Part shown: positions 6,705-12,107 of the stretch, piece after piece
How positions within the stretch are numbered: the stretch's first letter is position 1
Layout: every line of letters begins with the position of its first letter
Assembly (NCBI GenBank): GCA_965368815.1
Contig: CBDUOH010000063.1
Location: forward strand, 1-12,107
DNA: 12,107 nt
Source of the DNA: UBA5794 sp965368815
Lineage (GTDB): Bacteria > Actinomycetota > Acidimicrobiia > Spongiisociales > UBA5794
Direction: 5' to 3'
Notes under the pieces: generated by a model
What the model was told of the DNA's origin: nothing
The model's database searches: none
What the model saw: only the letters and a program-made list of their open reading frames with translations
Made by a program: the position numbers and the translations under genes

Positions 6705-8357
6705 CTACTCCTCAGGGTCGAGTTCAACCTTCGAGAACAAGGGAGGTAGCTCGGCGAGTGGGGTACCCGCGTCGACCCGGGGCGAGCCCCAGACGATCGC
6801 ATCGCCTGTGCGCACGACACCGAGGGCCTCGAGAACCTTGCGGGACGAGTTGGGCAGGTACGGCGCCAAAGCGATTGCTGTGGTGGCAATCATCTGCAGT
6901 GCAACCCACAACGAGGTCCCTGTCCTGGCCATGTCTGTCTTGGCCGACGTCCACGGTGCAACATCGCTGACGTAGGCGTTGGCCTCTTGCGCCCCTTGCA
7001 TCGCGCGGGCGATTCCTGAACGCAGCTTGACCGCGTCGAGAAGAGCTCCGACTTCATCGAGCGTTGCTTTGGTTGCCTGCAGCGCTACCTCGTCCGCTGA
7101 CGTGAGGTCCCCGACGGGTGGCACAACGCCGTCGAAATACCGGTTGGTCATGCTCACGACCCGGTTCACGAGGTTGCCCCACGTGGCGACCAGTTCCTCG
7201 TTGATTCGCCGCACGATTTCGTCGTCTGGCAGTTCGGTGTCGTTTGATTCGGGCAGGCTCTGGGCGATTGCGTATCGCAGGCCGTCCGTCTCGAACCGGT
7301 CGAGGTACCACCCGAGCGGTCGGCCTATTCCCAAGGACTTCGATGCCTTGCGGCCACCGAACGTGACGTATTGGTTCGCGGGGACATCGGTCGGCAGATT
7401 GAGACCACCGTGCCCCATGATGAGCGCCGGCCAGTAGATGGCATGGAACGGGATGTTGTCCTTGCCCACGAAGTAGTACGACTCGGCGTCCGGATTCTGC
7501 CACCAATCCTTCCACGCATCGGGCGTACCCTGGATCTCTGCCCATTCCTGTGGAGCGGACAGGTACCCCATGACGGCCTCCCACCATACGTAGATCGACT
7601 TGCCGGGACCGATGTCGTCGACCGGCAGCGGCACACCCCACTCGAGATCCCGGGTGAATGCGCGATCGTGAAGACCCTCGTTCACCATGCCGATTGCGAA
7701 GTTGAGGACGTGGGGTCTCCAACCTTCGCGCGACCTCAGCCACGCAAGCAGCGGTTCGTTGAACTCGCTCAGCTTCCAGTAGTAGTGCTCGGTCTCCCGG
7801 AGAACCGGCGTCGAACCCGAGAACTTGCTCCTCGGCTCGATCAGATCGAGCGGGTCGAGCGTCTTTCCGCAATTGTCGCACTGATCACCGCGGGCCCCCT
7901 CGTAGCCGCAGTTCGGACAGGTCCCTTCGACATACCGATCGGGCAGGAACCGCTGCTCCTCTTCGTCGTAGAACTGCTCGGCCGTGTCCGTGTAGAGGTA
8001 CCCGTTGTCAAGCAACGTGAGGAAGAACTCCTGCACCACCCGTCGGTGTGTCGGCGTTCCGGTCGTTGTGAACAGGTCGAACTGGATGTCGAGGTCCTCC
8101 CAATAGGTGAGGAACTCAGGGTGATACTTGCCGACGATATCTGCTGGCGAGACACCCATCTCGTCGGCTTTCACGGTTATCGGGGTCCCGTGGACGTCGG
8201 AACCCGACACCATCAGGACGTCGTCACCTTTCGCACGTCGGTAGCGAGCGAAGATGTCGGGCGGCAGATACGCACCTGCGATGTGCCCGAGATGCAGCGA
8301 TCCCTGCGCGTACGGCCATGCAACGGCGACGAGTACTTTCCTGGCGGTGTCGGTCAT
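6705..8357 (-). CDS. metG: Methionyl-tRNA synthetase
   Basis: MetRS charges tRNA-Met with methionine. From ATG 8357 the product has 550 residues: a class I catalytic core without the C-terminal tRNA-binding domain found in E. coli MetG. The HIGH-type motif is HLGH (22-25). The zinc knuckle inserted in the core has two CxxC pairs, CPNCGYEGARGDQCDNCG (147-164). FVGKDNIPFHAIYWP (297-310) is a family signature. The KMSKS loop reads KASKS (337-341), an alanine for methionine substitution. The anticodon-binding helical domain contains NEELVATWGNLVNRV (386-400). A longer open frame extends upstream of 8357, but the family N-terminus begins at the chosen start, which has a -10-like box 7 nt before it and no Shine-Dalgarno. 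It heads the run down to rsmA-ispE. Confidence 0.96.
   Translation of the reverse strand: MTDTARKVLVAVAWPYAQGSLHLGHIAGAYLPPDIFARYRRAKGDDVLMVSGSDVHGTPITVKADEMGVSPADIVGKYHPEFLTYWEDLDIQFDLFTTTGTPTHRRVVQEFFLTLLDNGYLYTDTAEQFYDEEEQRFLPDRYVEGTCPNCGYEGARGDQCDNCGKTLDPLDLIEPRSKFSGSTPVLRETEHYYWKLSEFNEPLLAWLRSREGWRPHVLNFAIGMVNEGLHDRAFTRDLEWGVPLPVDDIGPGKSIYVWWEAVMGYLSAPQEWAEIQGTPDAWKDWWQNPDAESYYFVGKDNIPFHAIYWPALIMGHGGLNLPTDVPANQYVTFGGRKASKSLGIGRPLGWYLDRFETDGLRYAIAQSLPESNDTELPDDEIVRRINEELVATWGNLVNRVVSMTNRYFDGVVPPVGDLTSADEVALQATKATLDEVGALLDAVKLRSGIARAMQGAQEANAYVSDVAPWTSAKTDMARTGTSLWVALQMIATTAIALAPYLPNSSRKVLEALGVVRTGDAIVWGSPRVDAGTPLAELPPLFSKVELDPEE
6708..6713 (-). promoter_or_regulatory. Ribosome binding site deciding the tatD GTG start
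   Basis: GAGGAG on the minus strand, 6 nt before the GTG at 6701 and just upstream of the metG TAG stop. Its spacing supports GTG 6701 rather than a downstream start. Confidence 0.7.
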
Positions 8358-8364
8358 AGCGGCG

Positions 8365-8370
8365 ATGGTA
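8365..8370 (-). promoter_or_regulatory. Putative leaderless -10 element of metG
   Basis: TACCAT on the minus strand ends 7 nt before the metG ATG. With a TANNNT box at this distance, transcription would begin at or next to the start codon, giving a leaderless mRNA. No Shine-Dalgarno lies in between. The same hexamer precedes rsmI. Confidence 0.5.
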
Positions 8371-8435
8371 GGGCACACTCCGCTCGATGCAGGTTCGGGC
8401 AGACTCTGACAGCCAACCCATCGGGTCCGACGAGT

Positions 8436-8466
8436 TTGCTCCAGCATGATTCTGGCTCGGTAGCAT
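8436..8466 (+). promoter_or_regulatory. Possible promoter of the AbrB-like gene
   Basis: TAGCAT (8461-8466) is a reasonable -10, with TTGCTC (8436-8441) as a -35 candidate at a rather long 19-nt spacing. It lies in the 156-bp divergent region between metG and the AbrB-like gene. That region also holds a short inverted repeat ACCC-ATC-GGGT at 8416-8426, which could be an operator but is too short to call. Confidence 0.3.
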
Positions 8467-8501
8467 TAACCGCGTCGGGAGGACCCCGACCGTTGACGAA
8501 C

Positions 8502-8505
8502 GGAG
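8502..8505 (+). promoter_or_regulatory. Ribosome binding site deciding the TTG start of the AbrB-like gene
   Basis: GGAG, 8 nt before TTG 8514. A stronger GGGAGGA at 8477-8483 lies 9 nt before another in-frame TTG at 8493 and would give a protein 7 residues longer. The downstream TTG is preferred because AbrB proteins usually start a few residues before the VRKxDxLGR motif. Confidence 0.45.
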
Positions 8506-8513
8506 CATCTACC

Positions 8514-8753
8514 TTGGACACCCTTATCGTCAGAAAGATCGATGATCTCGGTCGCATCGTCGTCCCGGCAGAAACGCGACGTCTGTTCAACATCCATGAG
8601 GGTGATGAACTCGCCATCACGGTGGAGAACGGTGGCATCGTTCTCCGCAAGCTCGAAGCAACGTGCACATTCTGCGAGGGAACCGACGACCTTGTGAACT
8701 ACCGGGGCCGAGGCGTGTGCGCTGACTGCCGTCAGACACTCGGCGAGGCCTGA
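8514..8753 (+). CDS. AbrB/SpoVT-type regulator with C-terminal two-CxxC zinc knuckle
   Basis: The 79-residue product has two parts. Residues 4-47 form a swapped-hairpin AbrB DNA-binding domain: IVRKIDDLGRIVVPAETRR closely follows the Bacillus AbrB N-terminus, and IHEGDELAITVENGGIVLRK gives the second hairpin. Residues 51-72 are CTFC-14 residues-CADC, a likely structural zinc site. Such proteins bind DNA as dimers or tetramers and act as transition-state regulators; the targets here are unknown. There is no ATG: the start is TTG at 8514 (GGAG 8 nt upstream) or TTG at 8493. It is one of only two plus-strand genes, diverging from metG and converging on rsmI. No toxin gene is adjacent, so a MazE-type antitoxin role is unlikely. 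Confidence 0.85.
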   Translation: MDTLIVRKIDDLGRIVVPAETRRLFNIHEGDELAITVENGGIVLRKLEATCTFCEGTDDLVNYRGRGVCADCRQTLGEA

Positions 8754-8784
8754 CGGAAGTCGAAACTGTCGCTCAGGCGTCAGG
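8749..8784. terminator. Possible bidirectional terminator between the AbrB-like gene and rsmI
   Basis: CCTGACG (8749-8755) and CGTCAGG (8778-8784) are perfect 7-bp inverted arms around a 22-nt loop. The arms include the stop codons of both converging genes. There is no T-tract on either side and the loop is long, so termination is uncertain. Confidence 0.3.
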
Positions 8785-9640
8785 TGGGTACCACACCGCC
8801 CGATTCTTCATCGGTCACCACGGTGCCAAGAACCCGGTCGTAGAGTTCACGCCTGCTCACGCCATGTTCCTGTGCGCTGGCCTTGACTGCCTGCGACATC
8901 GATGTCCCACCGGCGATCATCTCGCGGGCCGAACGTGACGCTGCATCCATGTCCGGCACAGGCGCAGTCGCTCCCTCGATGACGAGGGTGAACTCCCCCT
9001 TGGCACCCGACTCGTGGAAGTGGTCGATGGCCTCGCCGAGGGAACCGCGCCAGATTTGTTCATGGATCTTGGTCAGTTCGCGGGTCACGACCAATCGGCG
9101 ATCGTTGCCGAGAGCCGCCGCTAGATCCGCCAGATCGTCGGCAACACGACGGGTGGCCGCGAACAGCACCGTTGTTCGGCGATCGACAGCGATCGAATCC
9201 AGCCGTTGGGTCCGTTCCCTGCCCTTGCGGGGAAGAAAGCCCTCGAACACGAACCGATCCCCATCAAAACCCGAAACGGCCAACGCTGTGACCGGAGCGC
9301 TCGGACCCGGAATCGCCGTTACCGCTGCTCCTACTTCGATGGCGACCTGGACAGCCGAGGTACCGGGGTCCGAGACGACCGGCATGCCCGCATCGCTGAC
9401 AAGCGCAACCGTCGATCCTTCCACGAGCAGCAAGGCAAGTTCATCGTTTCGTGCTCGTTCGTTGCCCGCAAAGTAGCTCTTCATCGGCACCGCGATACCG
9501 AGATGGCGCAGGAGTTGAGCCGTTCGACGGGTGTCCTCGACGAACACGACATCGGCAGCAGCGAGAGTCTCGGCAAGTCGGGCTGAAGTATCGCCGAGGT
9601 TCCCGATGGGTGTTGCGCAGAGGATGAGTGTGCCTGGCAT
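8780..9640 (-). CDS. rsmI: 16S rRNA (cytidine(1402)-2'-O)-methyltransferase
   Basis: RsmI methylates the ribose of C1402 in the decoding centre of 16S rRNA, using SAM. The 286-residue product is a tetrapyrrole-methylase-fold protein with LCATPIGNLGD (7-17), VEDTRRT (34-40), LVSDAGMPVVSDPG (80-93), AIPGPSA (109-115), GFLPRKGR (134-141), RELTKIHEQ (187-195) and GEFTLVIEG (215-223). A C-terminal helical segment with SRRELYDRVL (262-271) is also typical. The segment FAATRRVA (160-167) departs from the more usual ESPHR-like form. ATG 9640 directly precedes the first strand, so the start is firm. It begins 6 nt after the DUF192-like stop and has no clear Shine-Dalgarno. Confidence 0.95.
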   Translation of the reverse strand: MPGTLILCATPIGNLGDTSARLAETLAAADVVFVEDTRRTAQLLRHLGIAVPMKSYFAGNERARNDELALLLVEGSTVALVSDAGMPVVSDPGTSAVQVAIEVGAAVTAIPGPSAPVTALAVSGFDGDRFVFEGFLPRKGRERTQRLDSIAVDRRTTVLFAATRRVADDLADLAAALGNDRRLVVTRELTKIHEQIWRGSLGEAIDHFHESGAKGEFTLVIEGATAPVPDMDAASRSAREMIAGGTSMSQAVKASAQEHGVSRRELYDRVLGTVVTDEESGGVVPT

Positions 9641-9646
9641 AGAAGG

Positions 9647-9964
9647 TCATGGTAGGACTCCCAGCTTGGCGCCGATTGGTGGCACCTCGGCCGGTGTGCG
9701 GCACTCGATGGCCATGGTTCCCGGTGGTCCGGCCACGATCCGATTCGGCGGGACGGTACGGGACCGAACGACGATGCCACCGTCGGAAACCCACGCGAGA
9801 CCGATTGCATCGCCGATCCCGAATGTATGGACAACCCTCGCCGCAACAACACAAGCCGACAGCCCCGGGTCACGCATGCCGATCCGACGCTCCCGCCGCG
9901 TTCGCAGGATCGCAACACGCAACGAAGTTCCCCACCAGACGAGGGTTCTCCGCTGGTACGACAT
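9647..9964 (-). CDS. Short DUF192-like protein
   Basis: The 105-residue product has no signal peptide. Its centre, RVVHTFGIGDAIGLAWVS (43-60), followed by VVRSRTVPPNRI (65-76) and GTMAIECRTP (82-91), matches the DUF192 (COG1430) pattern as I remember it: VHTFGMRFPIDVAFLD, then a basic/PP segment and a hydrophobic strand. The N-terminal RVAILRTRRERRIGM also fits the usual lead-in. DUF192 proteins are small beta-rich proteins of unknown function. The frame stays open to about 10192, but similarity starts near ATG 9964. No good ribosome binding site is seen: GAGGGGAG lies 13 nt upstream. TTG 9922, with GGGGA 6 nt before it, is an alternative start but would remove part of the domain lead-in. rsmI follows after 6 nt. 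Confidence 0.7.
   Translation of the reverse strand: MSYQRRTLVWWGTSLRVAILRTRRERRIGMRDPGLSACVVAARVVHTFGIGDAIGLAWVSDGGIVVRSRTVPPNRIVAGPPGTMAIECRTPAEVPPIGAKLGVLP
9649..9654 (-). promoter_or_regulatory. Putative leaderless -10 element of rsmI
   Basis: TACCAT on the minus strand ends 8 nt before the rsmI ATG and overlaps the stop region of the DUF192-like gene. It matches the hexamer before metG. It would give rsmI its own leaderless transcript besides read-through from upstream. Confidence 0.35.
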
Positions 9965-9973
9965 CGGCGCTGG

Positions 9974-9979
9974 TACGCT
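9974..9979 (+). promoter_or_regulatory. Putative leaderless -10 element of the bL37-like gene
   Basis: TACGCT, preceded by TGG, ends 9 nt before ATG 9989, inside the 24-bp gap between the two divergent starts. No Shine-Dalgarno precedes this ATG, so transcription starting at or just before the codon is plausible. Confidence 0.35.
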
Positions 9980-9988
9980 CCCCTCACT

Positions 9989-10072
9989 ATGGCAAAGGCA
10001 AAACGACGTAAATTGCGCGCCCGTCGCTCGAAGGCGAACCACGGTCGCAAGCCAAACGCCGGTCGCGGCTAG
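9989..10072 (+). CDS. Ribosomal protein bL37-like, 27 residues
   Basis: This very short gene encodes MAKAKRRKLRARRS followed by KANHGRKPNAGRG. Twelve of its 27 residues are Lys or Arg. The basic N-terminus and the KANHG(K/R)(K/R)PN core match bL37, the roughly 24-residue protein first seen in cryo-EM structures of the mycobacterial 50S subunit near the peptidyl transferase centre; the match is from memory. It ends in TAG, uses common codons and has no antisense gene with recognisable homology. The C-terminus is a few residues longer than I recall for mycobacteria. It stands alone on the plus strand, divergent from the DUF192-like gene, with no Shine-Dalgarno. It could instead be another tiny basic ribosome-associated protein. 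Confidence 0.72.
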   Translation: MAKAKRRKLRARRSKANHGRKPNAGRG

Positions 10073-10086
10073 GCAGCCCCGGCTGC
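10073..10086 (+). terminator. Weak hairpin directly after the bL37-like stop
   Basis: GCAGC-CCCG-GCTGC, a 5-bp GC-rich stem starting right after the TAG, without a following T-tract. The rest of the gap to 10231 holds only small palindromes, such as CACGG-TCTAAC-CCGTG (10190-10205) and GTGCGCAC (10203-10210). I see no gene or tRNA there. Confidence 0.25.
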
Positions 10087-10231
10087 TGTCGATTCCTGTT
10101 GCCCGGGTACCACCCCGACAACGCCCAGATACCCCGACACGAAGCGAACGCCTGTGCGCGCCCCCGTGGCGGATCGGAGTCCGGCTGATCACGGTCTAAC
10201 CCGTGCGCACCCGCAGGTCAATACACCTGGC

Positions 10232-10666
10232 CTAGAGGCCCAACCAATAGGCAACGCTTTCGGCGTAGCGGTCGACCTCATTGCACATGGTCGAGGGGGC
10301 GATTGAGAGAATCGTTCCGAATCGTGCTTCATCCGTGTCTGAGAGGCCGGCGACCAGCACGCGCGCAATTGCCTCAGCGGCATGACCCGGTGCGGTTCCG
10401 GCTGCTTGGAGCAGTTCGAGCCCGATACACAGCCTGTCGGCGGTTTCGATCACCTCACGTTGGTCGATGTCCCCGGGAGGAGCCGTCGCCATGAATGCAT
10501 CCCAGAACGCCTCTGTTCCCGGGCTCGAATCGCCTGATATCGGAGTCGTCGTCGATGACGATGGTGACGTGGTCGACGTGTCGTCGACTCCCCCGCCGGA
10601 ACACCCGGCGACTGCCAAGGCGACCACGATCGGGGCCACGAATCGCAGCGCAGTCGTGATACGCAT
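10232..10666 (-). CDS. Small lipoprotein, DUF732-like
   Basis: The 144-residue product (from ATG 10666) has a basic N-terminus, a hydrophobic stretch and the lipobox VAGC with Cys22, then a Ser/Thr-rich linker of about 25 residues. The mature domain (roughly 52-144) has two cysteines, in RLCIGLELL and PSTMCNEV, arranged as in DUF732, a small secreted helical family common in actinobacteria, usually disulfide-bonded. The function is unknown; the DUF732 assignment is from pattern memory only. The start is either GTG 10669, overlapping the upstream stop by 3 nt, or ATG 10666, overlapping by 1 nt. Both predict the same lipoprotein and neither has a strong ribosome binding site. It is likely co-expressed with the metallopeptidase. 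Confidence 0.75.
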   Translation of the reverse strand: MRITTALRFVAPIVVALAVAGCSGGGVDDTSTTSPSSSTTTPISGDSSPGTEAFWDAFMATAPPGDIDQREVIETADRLCIGLELLQAAGTAPGHAAEAIARVLVAGLSDTDEARFGTILSIAPSTMCNEVDRYAESVAYWLGL

Positions 10667-12054
10667 CACAGCCCCAGCTGGGTCCTGAACTCACCGACCG
10701 CAGCGCTGCTCGTCGACGCGAGGAACCAGAACTCGTCATCGATCCGATCGATGAAGACGGTGGTGCCTCCCCCCTCGAGCAGAAGGCCGCCGCCTGAGTC
10801 CCGTGACGATGTAGCACCCATCGGGCCCCGGGCGTGTGCGATCATCGCGTTGACGAGGTCTTCGGCGTCTTCGACACTTTCGGCCAGATAGTGCCATGCA
10901 ACCGCCACGTCGTCCCCGCTGATCAGAACACGGTATGAGTCGTTGCCCCAGCCAGAAGCTGCCTGTGTGACGAGACCGGGCGACAGCGTTTCGTTCAGGA
11001 TCAGACGTACCCCCCACTCCCCGAACGAGGCGTCGTCGTGGACGTCCCAGCCGGGAAGCGTCACCGCTACCGACGCAAGGGCTTCAGGATCTTCGCGGCG
11101 CAGGTATTTCCGAGGTTCGAGGATCTGCTCCGTGGAGACCGGGAGGTCCTGGTAGACCTGGTCGACGCCCTTGAGACCGCCATCCTTGACGATCTCACCG
11201 ATGAACACGAGACCCTGTTCGTACGGGAACGTGAGATCGAGGACGAGCCACTCCGGAATCGAATCGAGGCCCGATCGATCGTATGCAAGCGATTCAATCG
11301 CAACCTGGAAGGCGTCCGCCGGGTCCATACTCTCGAGGAAGAGGAACTGCTGATACGTGGCGTCGCCCTCGACCACAGCGAGCAGTGCAGACAGGTCATC
11401 CCCGTTGCCATTGTCGAACCGCTCGTCGCTGACATCGTTGAAGTCGAAATGCTGGTCCGTCAGGGCGTGGATCAGTTCGTGGACGACCGTCACCTGTTGG
11501 AGCGGTGTGAATCCATCAGGCTTTGCAGGAACCACCATCTCCTTGGTCTCAGGGTCGTAGAACCCGACGACCTGATCCGTGTACAGCGACACCAGCACGT
11601 CAGCGAGCGCGACATCGGGTTCGAGCATTCCCATCATGGTGAAGAACAACTCATCCCCGGCAAGTTGCACCTCGTCGAGATCCTCCCTGACGGCTGCCGT
11701 GACCCTGGCCTCGAACTCGGCATCATCGAGGATTGTCACGGTCGGTATGTCGATGAAGGGCAACGCACGAGCTTCCTCGGCGGCGAGCATCAGAACGCCT
11801 ATCTCGGTACGTAGCTCCGTGTCGAGTGCGTCCGAGATCGACGACGAGTGCGTCCCGGGGATCTGGTCTGCGGGAATGGCGGTGAGCAGCGGAGTCGAAG
11901 TGGTACTGGTCGATGATGACCCTGCCGTGCCGCCCGGCGTTGTCGATGTACTGGTCGTGGATGCGCCATCGGGACTGTTGTCGCAAGCAACGACACCCAG
12001 GGCAAGGGCGCCGGCAACGAGCGCGATGATGAGTCGACGGATGGATGGGTGCAT
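10666..12054 (-). CDS. Lipoprotein with HELIH zinc-metallopeptidase motif
   Basis: The 462-residue product from ATG 12054 starts with MHPSIRRLI, a hydrophobic segment and the lipobox VVAC (Cys24), so it should be anchored outside the cytoplasmic membrane. Residues 31-55 are a Ser/Thr/Gly/Pro linker. The zinc site is VTVVHELIHALTDQHFDF (188-205): H192 and H196 are metal ligands, E193 is catalytic, and E229 in VVEGDATY is the probable third ligand, which is gluzincin-like. FYDPETKEMVV (165-175), TFPYEQGLVF (275-284) and STEQILEPRKYL (307-318) recur in a widespread but unnamed actinobacterial/Chloroflexi family with HELTHALQDQ-like motifs. The substrate is unknown. No Shine-Dalgarno precedes the ATG, but a -10-like box does. 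An ATG 30 nt upstream is less likely, because it adds residues before the charged signal start. Confidence 0.86.
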   Translation of the reverse strand: MHPSIRRLIIALVAGALALGVVACDNSPDGASTTSTSTTPGGTAGSSSTSTTSTPLLTAIPADQIPGTHSSSISDALDTELRTEIGVLMLAAEEARALPFIDIPTVTILDDAEFEARVTAAVREDLDEVQLAGDELFFTMMGMLEPDVALADVLVSLYTDQVVGFYDPETKEMVVPAKPDGFTPLQQVTVVHELIHALTDQHFDFNDVSDERFDNGNGDDLSALLAVVEGDATYQQFLFLESMDPADAFQVAIESLAYDRSGLDSIPEWLVLDLTFPYEQGLVFIGEIVKDGGLKGVDQVYQDLPVSTEQILEPRKYLRREDPEALASVAVTLPGWDVHDDASFGEWGVRLILNETLSPGLVTQAASGWGNDSYRVLISGDDVAVAWHYLAESVEDAEDLVNAMIAHARGPMGATSSRDSGGGLLLEGGGTTVFIDRIDDEFWFLASTSSAAVGEFRTQLGL

Positions 12055-12062
12055 TGACGGGC

Positions 12063-12068
12063 AGGCTA
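12063..12068 (-). promoter_or_regulatory. Putative leaderless -10 element of the metallopeptidase gene
   Basis: TAGCCT on the minus strand ends 8 nt before ATG 12054, with no Shine-Dalgarno in between. No -35 close to TTGACA is found at 16-18 nt. It fits the leaderless pattern seen at metG and rsmI. Confidence 0.4.
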
Positions 12069-12107
12069 CCCGGGAACCCAACAAACCAGACGCACCAGCA
12101 TTGAGCG

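Noticed and set aside
7371..8492. Long upstream extension of the AbrB-like reading frame across metG
   Set aside because: Only the last 79-86 codons resemble a protein family. The rest mirrors metG, and good TTG starts with ribosome binding sites lie at 8493 and 8514.
8514..8753. AbrB-like gene as antitoxin of a toxin-antitoxin pair
   Set aside because: Neighbours are metG and rsmI with no small toxin-like frame next to it. The N-terminus is closer to AbrB regulators than to MazE.
9965..10192. N-terminal extension of the DUF192-like frame up to 10192
   Set aside because: The extra 76 residues are Arg/Gly-rich without family similarity, run across the bL37-like gene and lack a ribosome binding site.
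10073..10231. Possible tRNA or small RNA in the 159-bp gap
   Set aside because: No T-loop GGTTCGA-type sequence and no cloverleaf; only short palindromes with stems of 4-5 bp.
10229..10240. Palindrome GGCCTAGAGGCC at the lipoprotein stop as a terminator
   Set aside because: The stem is only 4 bp and no T-tract follows on either strand.
11038..11814. 258-codon plus-strand open frame opposite the metallopeptidase
   Set aside because: It is antisense to conserved motifs and is Glu/Arg/Leu/Val-rich, as typical of mirror frames; no family resemblance.
1..12107. CRISPR arrays, insertion sequences, prophage or defence islands
   Set aside because: No spaced direct repeats, no transposase, integrase or nuclease modules and no long terminal inverted repeats were seen. 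Gene content is housekeeping with conserved order.

Overview
The window looks like a GC-rich actinobacterial chromosome segment. My best guess for the lineage is Acidimicrobiia or a nearby deep branch. The guess rests on three things: the actinobacterial gene order metG-tatD-rsmA-ispE with glmU-prs close by, a 27-residue protein resembling the actinobacterial ribosomal protein bL37, and several apparently leaderless starts. The class-level assignment is inference; no rRNA or phylogenetic marker was compared.

Layout. From 8357 down to 18, everything reads on the minus strand in the order metG, tatD, rsmA, ispE, tRNA-Gln(UUG), glmU, prs, aceK. Junctions are tight: 3-nt gap, 8-nt overlap, 4-nt ATGA overlap, tRNA, 4-nt ATGA overlap, 19-nt gap. 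The genes cover methionyl-tRNA charging, a TatD nuclease, 16S rRNA dimethylation, the MEP isoprenoid pathway, UDP-GlcNAc synthesis, PRPP synthesis and, unexpectedly, isocitrate dehydrogenase kinase/phosphatase. At 8514-8753 a small plus-strand gene encodes an AbrB-type DNA-binding protein with a C-terminal two-CxxC knuckle. It diverges from metG and converges on rsmI (8780-9640, minus). Upstream of rsmI is a short DUF192-like gene (9647-9964, minus), whose start lies 24 bp from the divergent start of the bL37-like gene (9989-10072, plus). About 160 bp without a recognisable gene follow. The window then ends in a minus-strand pair of lipoproteins (10232-12054): a HELIH zinc-metallopeptidase-like protein and a small DUF732-like protein.

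How the parts relate. Most of the window is housekeeping: translation (metG, tRNA-Gln, rsmA, rsmI, bL37), precursor synthesis (ispE, glmU, prs) and envelope proteins. The unusual parts are the AceK homologue behind glmU-prs, the tiny bL37-like gene, and a recurring TANNNT box 7-9 nt before ATG in genes that head transcription units and lack a Shine-Dalgarno. By contrast, most operon-internal genes (prs, ispE, rsmA, tatD) have GAGG-type sites. I found no CRISPR array, insertion sequence, phage gene or defence system. I do not see a wholly new multi-gene system here.
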